Shown here: in pieces, positions 45,553-53,656 of the stretch
How the letters are laid out: every line of letters begins with the position of its first letter
Numbering within the stretch: the first letter of the stretch is position 1
Source: Vibrio quintilis
GTDB taxonomy: Bacteria > Pseudomonadota > Gammaproteobacteria > Enterobacterales > Vibrionaceae
Assembly: GCF_024529975.1 (NCBI RefSeq)
Contig: NZ_AP024898.1
Location: forward strand, 1,054,001-1,118,000
Direction: 5' to 3'
DNA: 64,000 nucleotides
Position numbers and translations under genes: made by a program
Notes under the pieces: generated by a model
The model's database searches: none
Told to the model about the DNA's origin: nothing
What the model saw: only the letters and a program-made list of their open reading frames with translations

Positions 45553-46512
45553 ATGACGACACCCCGCTCCCAACAAATTGACCTGGCTGTAACACCTTAT
45601 TATCACTGTGTCTCCCGCTGTGTACGCCGGTCATTTCTATGCGGAGAAGATGCCGTTTCTGGCCGCTCCTATGAGCACCGGCGGGACTGGCTGGAGCAAC
45701 GTATTCTCAAACTGGCAAATATCTACTGTATCGATATCTGCGCTTATGCGGTGATGACCAATCACTATCATTTAGTCTTACATATCAATCGCCCGAAAGC
45801 TCAATCACTGACGGATCAACAGGTCATTGAACGCTGGCAGCAAGAACACAGACTCCCTTTATTACTTCAGCGATACATCAAGCGTCAATGTACCTGCACA
45901 GCAGAATTCAAACGCTGTCAACATATCATTCAACAATGGCGGGAACGTTTATGCTCCCTGAGCTGGATGATGAAGGAGCTAAACTTTGAAATTGCCGTTC
46001 AGGCGAATCGTGAAGATGGCTGTACCGGTCACTTTTGGGAGGGCAGATTTAAATCACAGGCCTTATTGGATGAAGCAGCACTGCTTGCGGCCATGACTTA
46101 TGTTGATCTCAATCCGGTCCGGGCCAAAATGGCAAAAACGCCGGAAACCTCTGAATACACCTCGCTGAAAAAACGGCTGGATGCGCTGGAAAAGAATCAA
46201 CCAACACCACATAACCTTTATCCATTTACCGGTTATGAACATCAGGAGCAGCCTGATGGTATTCCTTTCCGGCTGACAGACTATATCGGATGGGTTGATT
46301 TCGCTGGCAGGCAAATTCGCGCAGACAAACGTGGATGGATCGATGAACGCCAACCTACAATTCTCACCCGGTTATCCCTCTCTCAATCCGAAATCCTGAA
46401 GATCATAGCCAACCTTGAACGAAGGCGATGCTTATGGATCGGTAGCACCGCAAGACTTACATCTGCAAAACAATTCTTTAATAAAACAAGAATCGATGGT
46501 TTAAGAATCTAA
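45553..46512 (+). CDS. REP-associated tyrosine transposase (RAYT, Y1 superfamily)
   Basis: This 319-residue protein has YYHCVSRCVRRSFLCGE at the N-terminus, the HUH metal motif in YAVMTNHYHLVLHI, and a tyrosine-bearing region with MMKELNFEIAVQANREDGCTGHFWEGRFKSQALLDEAALLAAMTYVDLNPVRAKM. These are the hallmarks of RAYTs, single-strand DNA transposases that mobilise small palindromic REP units rather than a full IS. GGGACAG motifs surround it on both sides and recur over the window, so they are its likely substrate family. The gene looks intact. Confidence 0.9.
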   Translation: MTTPRSQQIDLAVTPYYHCVSRCVRRSFLCGEDAVSGRSYEHRRDWLEQRILKLANIYCIDICAYAVMTNHYHLVLHINRPKAQSLTDQQVIERWQQEHRLPLLLQRYIKRQCTCTAEFKRCQHIIQQWRERLCSLSWMMKELNFEIAVQANREDGCTGHFWEGRFKSQALLDEAALLAAMTYVDLNPVRAKMAKTPETSEYTSLKKRLDALEKNQPTPHNLYPFTGYEHQEQPDGIPFRLTDYIGWVDFAGRQIRADKRGWIDERQPTILTRLSLSQSEILKIIANLERRRCLWIGSTARLTSAKQFFNKTRIDGLRI

Positions 46513-46944
46513 GCCAAAATTCTCATTTCTGCTATCCGATCATTTCAGGTAAGCTGCCGATAAATACTATAAAATTCAGGCAAAAATTTTTCTATACGAA
46601 GATATCAGATCCAATATGCGTTATTGATAATCAGTTTTCTGCGGTCTATCTCAATAGCGACTGTCCAGATCTATCTCAATAGCGACTGTCCAGATTATCA
46701 TTATCTGGTCCCAGCTCGGATTATCGCGCCTGTTATTTCCTGTTATTTTTCTGCTATTTTGTTTTCAGTAAATTAACACTCAAGAAATCGTGGTATAAGA
46801 AACATGACTTCTTGGTTAAATTGGCTAAATACCCAGGTTCAGATAGTCAGGCTGAAAAATTGAATTGTGATCGGCCACAGCAGCCGAAATGCTTCAGATT
46901 GAATATAATCAACCTCTGACATATTTTGGAAAAGCAAGCCAAAA
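46513..46944. other. Repeat-bearing spacer after the RAYT gene
   Basis: A 25-bp perfect tandem duplication (46645-46694) is listed separately. The rest shows TATTTCCTGTTATTTTTCTG and short inverted repeats, without a gene. Confidence 0.5.
46645..46694. repeat. 25-bp tandem duplication with ACTGTCCAGA motif
   Basis: Two exact copies of a 25-mer that begins TCTATCTCAATAGCGACTGT and ends CCAGA. The GACTGTCC end relates it to the dispersed GGGACAG family. Confidence 0.9.
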
Positions 46945-48150
46945 ATGAAAATTTATCCGCGTTATCAACCCGATATTCAACTCTCTGATTTTTGTGCCAC
47001 GCTCTCATCGTATCTGACACCATTAAACCGTCTCAGACTGGAAAACGACATTCTGTCATTCTGGCAGCACCGCGAACATGTGACTATCAGCTTCAGCGTC
47101 AGAACAGCGTTTGACAGTCTCCTCACAGCCATGGATTATCCAGAAAATTCAGAAATTTTAATGAGTGCGATTAACATTAAAGACATGGTGCAAATTGTTG
47201 AAAGTCATCACCTCAAAGTCGTCCCCGTCGATTTACAAATTCAGGATATGTCTGTCCTGCCCCAACACCTTGAAGCTGCCCTGTCAGCCAACACAAAAGT
47301 TTTCGTCTTTGCACAGCTCTATGGGACGATCATCGATCTGAAACCGATCGCCGACCTGTGTAAGCAACGGCATATTCTGCTCATTGAAGATTGTGCACAA
47401 GCCTTTTGCGGCAGTCAGTATCAGGGCAGTCCACATGCTGACATCAGCCTGTTCAGCTTTGGCACAATTAAATCTTCCACGGCACTGGGTGGTGCCGTGG
47501 TTGTTGCCAGGACACACAGTGAAATAGAAAAAATTGAACGGGTTGAATCCGGATATCCAATCAAAGCAGAACGGTGGTTTTTGCTGAAAACCCTGAAATA
47601 TCTGCTTCTGAAACTCGCCTTGTCTCCCGTCATCTACGGGCTGTTAATCCAGCTGCTGAGTTTTCTCCGGTTCGATTCAGAGCAGGCCATCAATACATTA
47701 GCAAAAAGCTTCCCTCATGACCCTTTAGCGCCACAAATCCGCTTCCGGCCACCGCTTCACTTACTGTATCTCTTACGGAGACGACTTCAGGCACACGATG
47801 ACGATAAATTTAAGCACCGGGGACAGACAACAAGACAATTTCTGAACAAATTAGATGAGTCAATTGTGATACCGGCAAAACACGCAGGTTTTCACTCTTT
47901 CTGGGTCGTTCCCCTGCTGACACACAACCCGAAACAATTACAGAACAAGCTTTTACAACATGGTTTTGATTCAACTCAGGCGAAACACAGTCAGGCAGCG
48001 ATCCGGACAACAGAAACGTCATTTCAGCCTGTTAACGCGGCCTTCATTATGGATAACGTTGTCTACTTACCCACACTGACAGAAATTGGTCAAGCTGATC
48101 GGGACAGGCTTGCCAAATTATTGAATGAATATTTTACAGAAGATCTTTGA
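46945..48150 (+). CDS. DegT/DnrJ/EryC1/StrS-family aminotransferase
   Basis: This 401-residue PLP enzyme has the usual fold: substrate/cofactor loop TISFSVRTAFDSLLTAMDY, strand KVFVFAQLYGTIIDLKPIADLCKQRHILLIEDCAQAFCGSQY with the cofactor-binding Asp, and the Schiff-base lysine in LFSFGTIKSSTALGGAVVV. A hydrophobic stretch LLKTLKYLLLKLALSPVIYGLLIQLLSFL (about residues 213-241) is unusual for the family and may sit on a membrane. Relatives aminate sugars or related ketones. No sugar-nucleotide genes are nearby, so the substrate is open. Confidence 0.82.
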   Translation: MKIYPRYQPDIQLSDFCATLSSYLTPLNRLRLENDILSFWQHREHVTISFSVRTAFDSLLTAMDYPENSEILMSAINIKDMVQIVESHHLKVVPVDLQIQDMSVLPQHLEAALSANTKVFVFAQLYGTIIDLKPIADLCKQRHILLIEDCAQAFCGSQYQGSPHADISLFSFGTIKSSTALGGAVVVARTHSEIEKIERVESGYPIKAERWFLLKTLKYLLLKLALSPVIYGLLIQLLSFLRFDSEQAINTLAKSFPHDPLAPQIRFRPPLHLLYLLRRRLQAHDDDKFKHRGQTTRQFLNKLDESIVIPAKHAGFHSFWVVPLLTHNPKQLQNKLLQHGFDSTQAKHSQAAIRTTETSFQPVNAAFIMDNVVYLPTLTEIGQADRDRLAKLLNEYFTEDL

Positions 48151-48476
48151 AACGACTGTCCCTGTTAGTCCGCTGTTTTGTTAGTTCCCCCGGATTGTTA
48201 CGAATTTACAAAGAATGATGGGAGCGAGCCATTAGATATTTCTGATGTTTGTATTACGATCGAACTGGCATGCCAGACACTCATCACCAACTTTCGGGTG
48301 ATTTAGACCACCCGGCAGGCCAGATATTTTACGCTTTTAATATCAGTCGGGTAAACGTCACCATCCTGACTACTCGCAGTGATACTCAGCAGGCAATAGA
48401 CCGGGACAGACACGCCTGAAAACGATTCAATACAGACGAAACAGACCTTTCTGTTTCGTCTTCACTTCACAAACTA
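48151..48476. other. Spacer with two GGGACAG-type motifs
   Basis: ACTGTCCCTGTT at 48155 and CCGGGACAGACACGCCTG at 48401 flank about 240 bp of non-coding DNA. Confidence 0.5.
48434..48461 (-). terminator. Terminator of the DUF1330 gene
   Basis: Perfect 12-bp stem AGACGAAACAGA with TCTGTTTCGTCT around a CCTT loop. Confidence 0.75.
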
Positions 48477-48752
48477 TCAGATCATATGGAAATGGCTGAT
48501 GATGGCTTGTTCGCGTAGCGGAATGATAGCCTGATACGCTTCGCTGCTATACCAGTTACGGGCACTTTCTTTATCCGGAAACCGGATGACGGCTTTGAGC
48601 GGATGAGCCGCTTCACCATGCAGTACTTCTGTTTCTCCTTTTGCAATGAACTGTCCATTGTATGGCACCAGGGTTTCAGCCGCTTTTGCGCTGTATTGAG
48701 AAAGAAGCTCCGGATCAACCGGAGTAACATCAACGATCACTAAACAAGTCAT
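48477..48752 (-). CDS. DUF1330-domain protein
   Basis: This 91-residue protein of dimeric alpha/beta-barrel type: MTCLVIVDVTPVDPELLSQYSAKAAETLVPYNGQFIAKG..., followed by FPDKESARNWYSSEAYQAIIPLREQA, the DUF1330 signature. Function unknown; related folds act as small oxidases or isomerases. TAAAGGAAAAAT lies before the start. It is divergent from a LysR-type gene that may control it. Confidence 0.88.
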   Translation of the reverse strand: MTCLVIVDVTPVDPELLSQYSAKAAETLVPYNGQFIAKGETEVLHGEAAHPLKAVIRFPDKESARNWYSSEAYQAIIPLREQAIISHFHMI

Positions 48753-48861
48753 TTTATTTTTCCTTTAATGAATGGCGTTGACTTAGATTAGATAGTCATG
48801 AAAAATTAAACAACAGACGTTTATTTAACGCATTGTTTAATTTTATGAACACAATGACCTT

Positions 48862-49767
48862 ATGAACACAATAAAGCTTGCACCATTACTGCTGATTTTT
48901 GTTGAAGTCGCTAACAAACGCTCCTTTACCCTGGCAGCCAAAAAACTGGGGCTCAGTAAATCAGCCATCAGCCAGCAAATTAAACGTCTGGAAGAAGCTA
49001 CCGGGCAGCAGCTATTGGTACGCAATACACGCGGTGTCATCTTAACTTCTGTCGGAGAAAGCTTGCTGGCACGCAGTGAACTGCTACGGGAGCAATTGAG
49101 CCTGGCATTAACAGAATTAGACTGCGTCAAAGATCAGCCGGCTGGCAGCTTTCGGGTGTCCATTCCGCCCCTGTTTGACAAGAATGTTTTAGTTCCGGCA
49201 CTGCGACAGTTGTGTATTGAGTTTCCGCTGATCAAACCCGAAATTATCGTCACCGCCCGGTGGCAGGATCTGATCGAACATAGTCTGGATGCCGCGATCT
49301 TTGGCGGCAACCTGAAAGACTGCAATTATCGCGCGTTATCAATTGGGAAGGTGACCGAAATATTTTGTGCCTCTCCCGGATATCTCAAACAATACGGGGA
49401 AGTAAAAAGTATTGATGACCTGTCAGGCCATAAATTTATTCAGGCACCATGGCAATATAATGCGTTAGAACTGTTCAATCCTGAAAAAACAGCTCACTGG
49501 CATATCACGGTTGAACCCTGCGCCATCACCACCGGCGTCGACACGGCACTGCAAATGGCTCTCCATGACATGGGCATCGTCCTGTACCCCGGTTTTCTGG
49601 CTGAACCCGAAATTCTCAGAGAGCGCTTAGTCAGAGTCCTTCCTGACATCACCGGAAAAAGCTGGCATTTTTACTTTATCCATCAGTACAGCGGAGACAA
49701 ACCGCGCCACGTCAGCCGTTTTTATCAGTTGTTCTGTCATTATTTTAAAACAGTTCACCTGTTCTGA
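48862..49767 (+). CDS. LysR-family transcriptional regulator
   Basis: This 301-residue protein has an N-terminal winged helix (LIFVEVANKRSFTLAAKKLGLSKSAISQQIKRLEEATGQQLLVRNTRGVILT) and a periplasmic-binding-like effector domain. It lies divergent to the DUF1330 gene with about 110 bases between, the usual arrangement for a regulator and its target. The effector is unknown. Start ATG at 48862 chosen; an ATG six codons earlier (48845) is in a different frame. Confidence 0.92.
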   Translation: MNTIKLAPLLLIFVEVANKRSFTLAAKKLGLSKSAISQQIKRLEEATGQQLLVRNTRGVILTSVGESLLARSELLREQLSLALTELDCVKDQPAGSFRVSIPPLFDKNVLVPALRQLCIEFPLIKPEIIVTARWQDLIEHSLDAAIFGGNLKDCNYRALSIGKVTEIFCASPGYLKQYGEVKSIDDLSGHKFIQAPWQYNALELFNPEKTAHWHITVEPCAITTGVDTALQMALHDMGIVLYPGFLAEPEILRERLVRVLPDITGKSWHFYFIHQYSGDKPRHVSRFYQLFCHYFKTVHLF

Positions 49768-50072
49768 ACCGGTGCCAGGTTATTGGGGACAAAGTTAGTG
49801 AGAAAGTTAGTGAGAAAGTTAGTGAGGACAGGCACAATTCCACACCCCGATTTAACCGGGCAGTAACAGAGGCGGAACAGTGATGTCTGTTCTTATTTGC
49901 GTCTGTATCTATTCATTCGCTTAACCTGCTCTCTCTTATTTACTTTCTTACCACTCCAATCTATTGATAAAACGAAATTTATAAAGATAAATTATTCTGG
50001 CAAAAATTACATAATAAACTTATCGCATATGCAAGAATTGGCGCGATTTTTTTATCTTCTGAGGAGAGATTA
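49768..50072. other. Intergenic region with a 12-bp triple repeat
   Basis: AAAGTTAGTGAG occurs three times in tandem (49791-49826), framed by TTGGGGAC and GAGGACAGGCAC of the GGGACAG family. The rest is an AT-rich promoter-like region for the VCBS-repeat gene. Confidence 0.7.
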
Positions 50073-50880
50073 ATGATACAGAATAAATTACTGGCTGCGC
50101 TGAGCTTAACGGTACTCAGTGGTTCAGCTTTGGCAGCTGATGAACCCGCCTGGACATCGTCTCTGTGGCTGAATAGTTTTGGTTATAATGCCGGAGGCTG
50201 GCGGGTTGAACAACATCCAAGAATTCTGGCAGATGTCAACGGTGACGGGCTGGATGATATTGTCGGATTTGCTCACAGCGGCGTTGTCGTGGCAACCTCG
50301 ACCGGTTCCGGATTCAATGCACCTTATCTGTGGGTTGAAGGTTATGGCTATAAAGCGGGTGGCTGGCGAATTGGGGTTCATCCAAGAATGATGGCAGATG
50401 TCAATGGGCAGTTATGGCTACAACGCGGGTCAATGGCGGGTCGAAAATCACCCGAGAATGATGACAGATGTCAACGGCGATGGCAAAGCGGATGTGGTTG
50501 GATTCGGTAACGCAGGAGTATACGTATCCCTGTCAACCGGAACAGGTTTTACTTCGCCCTCTTTGTGGGTCAAGCAGTATGGTCACGATGCGGGTGGCGG
50601 GCGGGTCACCAAACATCCGAGAATGATGGCAGATGTCAACGGCGACGGTAAAGCGGATGTGGTCGGATTTTCTGATGACGGGGTTTATTACTCTCTGTCA
50701 CAGAAAACCAGCTTTGCTTCTCCAGTGCATGCTATCCAAAAATTTGGTTATGTCGCTGATGGCTGGCGGATTGATAAGCATCCGAGAATGATGGCGGATA
50801 TCAATGGTGACGGCAAAGCGGATATTGTTGGTTTTGCCAATAATGGTGTTCATGTGTCTTTATCGCCACTGTCGAAATAA
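50073..50880 (+). pseudogene. Secreted VCBS/FG-GAP-type repeat protein, frame broken inside a repeat
   Basis: A GAGGAGAG ribosome binding site precedes a signal peptide ending SALAA. The mature part consists of about 48-residue repeats with consensus YGYxAGGWRVxxHPRMMADVNGDGKADVVGF, a calcium-binding FG-GAP/VCBS-like unit probably forming a propeller. After the second HPRMMADVNG the frame goes on into QLWLQRGS and stops at 50510, while the following repeats continue in another frame (SYGYNAGQWRVENHPRMM...) to 50880. The join near 50403-50412 looks like the loss of part of a repeat by unequal recombination. Alternatively it is a sequencing or assembly error. Function unknown, possibly lectin-like. 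Confidence 0.75.
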
Positions 50881-50922
50881 ACTGTCGAAATAAAATGCCG
50901 GTATAGATTTACGGTGATTTAC

Positions 50923-50934
50923 GGGGACAGGCAC
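50923..50934. repeat. GGGGACAGGCAC motif
   Basis: A perfect member of the dispersed family, followed 37 bases later by the reverse-type CGCCTGTCC. Confidence 0.7.
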
Positions 50935-51007
50935 AACAACATCGCTCATTACGCCTGTCCTCATTGTTTGCTATCTGAAAATGCTGTAAGAAATGTAACC
51001 TGCAACA

Positions 51008-51057
51008 GATATACCCAAACAACCTGAAGATGCAGGGTTCAGGTTGCTTGGGTATAT
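51008..51057. repeat. TATACCC palindromic intergenic repeat
   Basis: Arms ATATACCCAAACAACCTGAA and TTCAGGTTGCTTGGGTATAT flank GATGCAGGG. This is one of the two cleanest copies. Confidence 0.85.
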
Positions 51058-51127
51058 AATGCGGTGATACTTTCCTAATTGATTCACCCCATTTAAGTGA
51101 AGTAAACAGAAATCCTGGTGAGATCCG

Positions 51128-51943
51128 ATGAAAATTGAAGTAACAGGCTCCGGAAGCGCGTACTCGAAAAGCCGCAATACCTCCGCAATCCTTGTCGAAG
51201 ATAATACGCAGAATCAGTGGCTTATCGACTGTGGCCCGACCGTTCCGCGCGCGCTTTGGCAGCGGGGAACGGATATCAATGATATTCAGGTAATTTTTTT
51301 CACTCATATCCATCCGGACCACTGTGCCGGACTCCCCGCACTGCTGAATCAGTGGAAGAGTTTCGGCCGCCAGCGCCCACTCGATATTTTCTGTCAGAAG
51401 GCACAACAACCCCCTTTGGAATCACTGGTTCAACTGGCGACCTGGCCGAAAACATCCTGTTGTTTTGAAATACGCTGGCATGAGATCACCGATCAGTTTC
51501 GCTGGCAACACTGGCAACTGTTCACGGCGAACTCACAGCATGAAGTCGCCAATAAGGCGCTGCGTATTGAAGTCGACGGGCAAAGTCTGTTCTACAGTGG
51601 CGATGGCCGCCCCACTTCCGCAACGAAGGCACTCATGCAAGGTGTCGACCTCGCCTTTCAGGAATGTGCTTCAGCACAAACACTACCGGCAGAATCTTCA
51701 CACGGCGATCTGGACGGTTGCATCCGGTTACTTTCTGAAACAGGCGCCGGTGCGCTGGGCCTGTATCACTGTTTTGATGAGGCTCTTGCTGAACTCGAAG
51801 CGGGTATTCAGGCACATGAGCGATTATTTCTGAGCAAAGACGGGCTGGTGATTGATCTTTCAGTCATAGATTTTTCAAACCCCGCCTCAGTAAAGATGCT
51901 GATTGATGGCCCAAGATCTGATGGCGGGATGCCGGAATACTAA
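51128..51943 (+). CDS. MBL-fold metallo-hydrolase
   Basis: This 271-residue protein has the metallo-beta-lactamase motif FFTHIHPDHCAGLPALL (His60, His62, Asp64, His65), with further metal ligands in NSQHEV and SGDGRP. The start GSGSAYSKSRNTSAILVE is typical of RNase Z- or PhnP-like phosphodiesterases. The substrate is unknown. It is followed by osmC-like and C_GCAxxG_C_C genes in the same direction, but the 70-base spacing with a half repeat does not prove an operon. Confidence 0.85.
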   Translation: MKIEVTGSGSAYSKSRNTSAILVEDNTQNQWLIDCGPTVPRALWQRGTDINDIQVIFFTHIHPDHCAGLPALLNQWKSFGRQRPLDIFCQKAQQPPLESLVQLATWPKTSCCFEIRWHEITDQFRWQHWQLFTANSQHEVANKALRIEVDGQSLFYSGDGRPTSATKALMQGVDLAFQECASAQTLPAESSHGDLDGCIRLLSETGAGALGLYHCFDEALAELEAGIQAHERLFLSKDGLVIDLSVIDFSNPASVKMLIDGPRSDGGMPEY

Positions 51944-52016
51944 AACCAATGCACATTGAATCGCTTTGGGTATATATTGGTCTGTCAGTGGAACCAACTC
52001 ATATCAGGCACTTATC

Positions 52017-52403
52017 ATGACAGTCACCACCAAAAGTCATCCAACACGGTACAAGACCATATTTACCAACGGCAACGTGACATCATACAGCGATAATACT
52101 TCTGAAAAAGGCGGGCATGGTGATGGTTTCAGACCCCATGAATTAATTGAGGCAGCACTGGCAAATTGCATCAGCATGTCCATCAGAATGTATGCTGACG
52201 AGCATGCGCTGGCGCTCGACTCTGTCTCGACAACCGTGAGCATTGATCGCAGAGAAACGGGTCAGGTCTGTTTGCAATATGACATCAAACCTGAAGGCAA
52301 TCTCTCTCCGGCAGAAAGAGATGAACTAATGAATCTAGCAGAATCCTGCCCTGTCCGGCGAACACTCTCATCTGAAATATCATTCCAGCGAAATGGAGCA
52401 TAA
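52017..52403 (+). CDS. OsmC-family protein
   Basis: This 128-residue protein starts at MTVTTKSHPTRYKTIF. FRPHELIEAALANCISMSIRMYADEH carries the first cysteine of the OsmC/Ohr family, and the second is in LAESCPVRRTL. These two form the peroxide-reducing pair. It may reduce organic peroxides or act on other sulphur compounds. The next gene starts two bases after its stop, so the two are an operon. Confidence 0.88.
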   Translation: MTVTTKSHPTRYKTIFTNGNVTSYSDNTSEKGGHGDGFRPHELIEAALANCISMSIRMYADEHALALDSVSTTVSIDRRETGQVCLQYDIKPEGNLSPAERDELMNLAESCPVRRTLSSEISFQRNGA

Positions 52404-52405
52404 TA

Positions 52406-52807
52406 ATGAAGTTACAGCAGCTGATTGAACAAGGATTTCAGGCCCGTCACGACCTGAATTGTGCAGAAACCATCGTCAAAGGAGCCAATGATACATACGG
52501 CTTAGGCCTGGATGACAATGCCATTCGCCTTGCCGCCGGGTTTGGCGGTGGCATGTGTGTTGAAGGTGCCTGTGGTGTGGTGACCGGGATAACCATGGTT
52601 CTCAGTGCCTTATATGCCAAAGAAAGAGGCCACACAAGCCCTGAAATGAAAGAGAAAATCAAACTGGCTATTCAGCAGTTTGAATCCCTGTATCAGTCAA
52701 CCAACTGTCACAATCTGAAAGAAAATCACCGGGATGAAAAGACCGGCTGTCACGGGTTAATTCTGTCTGGCGGGGAAATTCTCGATGAGATTGTCGGGGC
52801 CAGGTAG
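52406..52807 (+). CDS. C_GCAxxG_C_C-family redox protein
   Basis: This 133-residue protein has the family's spaced cysteines: LNCAETIVKG, GGMCVEGACGVVTG (GxC and GxCG), TNCHNLK and GCHGLI. Such proteins are thought to bind a metal or an Fe-S cluster, function unknown. It is translationally close to the OsmC-like gene, which suggests a joint role in redox chemistry. Confidence 0.88.
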   Translation: MKLQQLIEQGFQARHDLNCAETIVKGANDTYGLGLDDNAIRLAAGFGGGMCVEGACGVVTGITMVLSALYAKERGHTSPEMKEKIKLAIQQFESLYQSTNCHNLKENHRDEKTGCHGLILSGGEILDEIVGAR

Positions 52808-52828
52808 TTTTCTGAAAATAGCTGGGGC

Positions 52829-52920
52829 AAAAATAGCAGGGACAGGCACCTTGCAAAACGGCATGGCTTTTCACAAAAATAGCAGGGACAGGCACCTTGC
52901 AAAACGGCCTGGCTTTTCAA
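52829..52920. repeat. 46-bp tandem duplication with GGGACAGGCACC motif
   Basis: Two copies of a 46-bp unit (AAAAATAGCAGGGACAGGCA and on to GGCTTTTCA) differ at one or two bases. Each holds a full GGGACAGGCACC. Confidence 0.9.
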
Positions 52921-52984
52921 AAACGGAAATTGTCCTTTCAATACTTTCTTCTTTCCGGAAAATTTTTGAGACTGCCGGGGCGTG

Positions 52985-53006
52985 TACCTCTGCGAATGCA
53001 GAGGTA
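52985..53006. terminator. Hairpin, possible terminator
   Basis: TACCTCTGC pairs with GCAGAGGTA around GAAT. It lies between two genes that converge here; T-tracts are short. Confidence 0.55.
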
Positions 53007-53038
53007 TTTCAAAAAATTTGTTTGTTATGAATAGAAAC

Positions 53039-53329
53039 TTAGTTTGAAATCCGAATGATTTGTGTGATGACAGCCTGTTCGCCTACCGGTTTTGTAATGT
53101 AAACCATCGCAGGTTCATTAGTAGCACCGGGGTAGACAGTTTTTGAATTACAGAAAAATTGATAATTCATACCCGCAATAACTTGCTCAGCAACAGCAAC
53201 AGGTTTGTAATCTACCCCTACAAATCCGTTAAAGGCTTCTTTAAACGATAGCTCTGCCATCTCGCTAATTTCACTGGTGAATTCAGACCAAGCGCCCATT
53301 GTTGTCTCTTGTGTTGTAATTTCTGACAT
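53039..53329 (-). CDS. Small cystatin-like protein
   Basis: This 96-residue protein starts at MSEITTQETTMGAWSEF with CAGGAG eight bases upstream. It has no signal peptide. FVGVDYKPVAVAEQVIAGMNYQFFCNSKTVYPG contains a QxVxG motif (Gln49-Gly53) in a helix-then-hairpin setting that is characteristic of cystatin-type cysteine-protease inhibitors. It ends with two strands (MVYITKPVGEQAVITQIIRI). It may inhibit a papain-like protease of a host or competitor. The motif could be coincidence, since no other family hallmark is strong. Confidence 0.55.
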   Translation of the reverse strand: MSEITTQETTMGAWSEFTSEISEMAELSFKEAFNGFVGVDYKPVAVAEQVIAGMNYQFFCNSKTVYPGATNEPAMVYITKPVGEQAVITQIIRISN

Positions 53330-53656
53330 TGTATTACTCCTGATAATATGTGTTTTGTAGGAAAGCCCTACTGGATTCAAGAACAATCTTAGCGAGAAAT
53401 AGAAAGTGGGTCAGTGTCAGTTCAGTATCAGTTCACGGTCATATTGTGCCAAAACTGACCAGACAGACACATTTCGAAATGAGATCATGATCACTCTGTT
53501 CAATTGTTTGTTTATTACTTCAATCATGGCACATTGTGATGCCATAGACGGAGTGACCATCTCATCAGGCACAAGAGAGTAAGGTGTCTGTCTCAGGTAA
53601 TTCTCTATAGGTTTTGTAGCAATGATTCCAGTGAGCCTTTAGCGATCATTCCACAT
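53330..53656. other. Intergenic region between the cystatin-like and GH18 genes
   Basis: No open frame with a ribosome binding site is present. GGTCAGTGTCAGTTCAGTATC at 53410-53430 shows short direct repeats of GTCAGT type. Probably promoter DNA of the cystatin-like gene. Confidence 0.4.

Noticed and set aside
45366..45581. 71-codon frame before the RAYT gene
   Set aside because: Overlaps repeat DNA and the RAYT start; no family or ribosome binding site.
47815..47835. GGGGACAGACAAC inside the DegT-family gene as a repeat insertion
   Set aside because: The motif is read in frame (HRGQTTRQFL) within an intact gene; chance match is likely.
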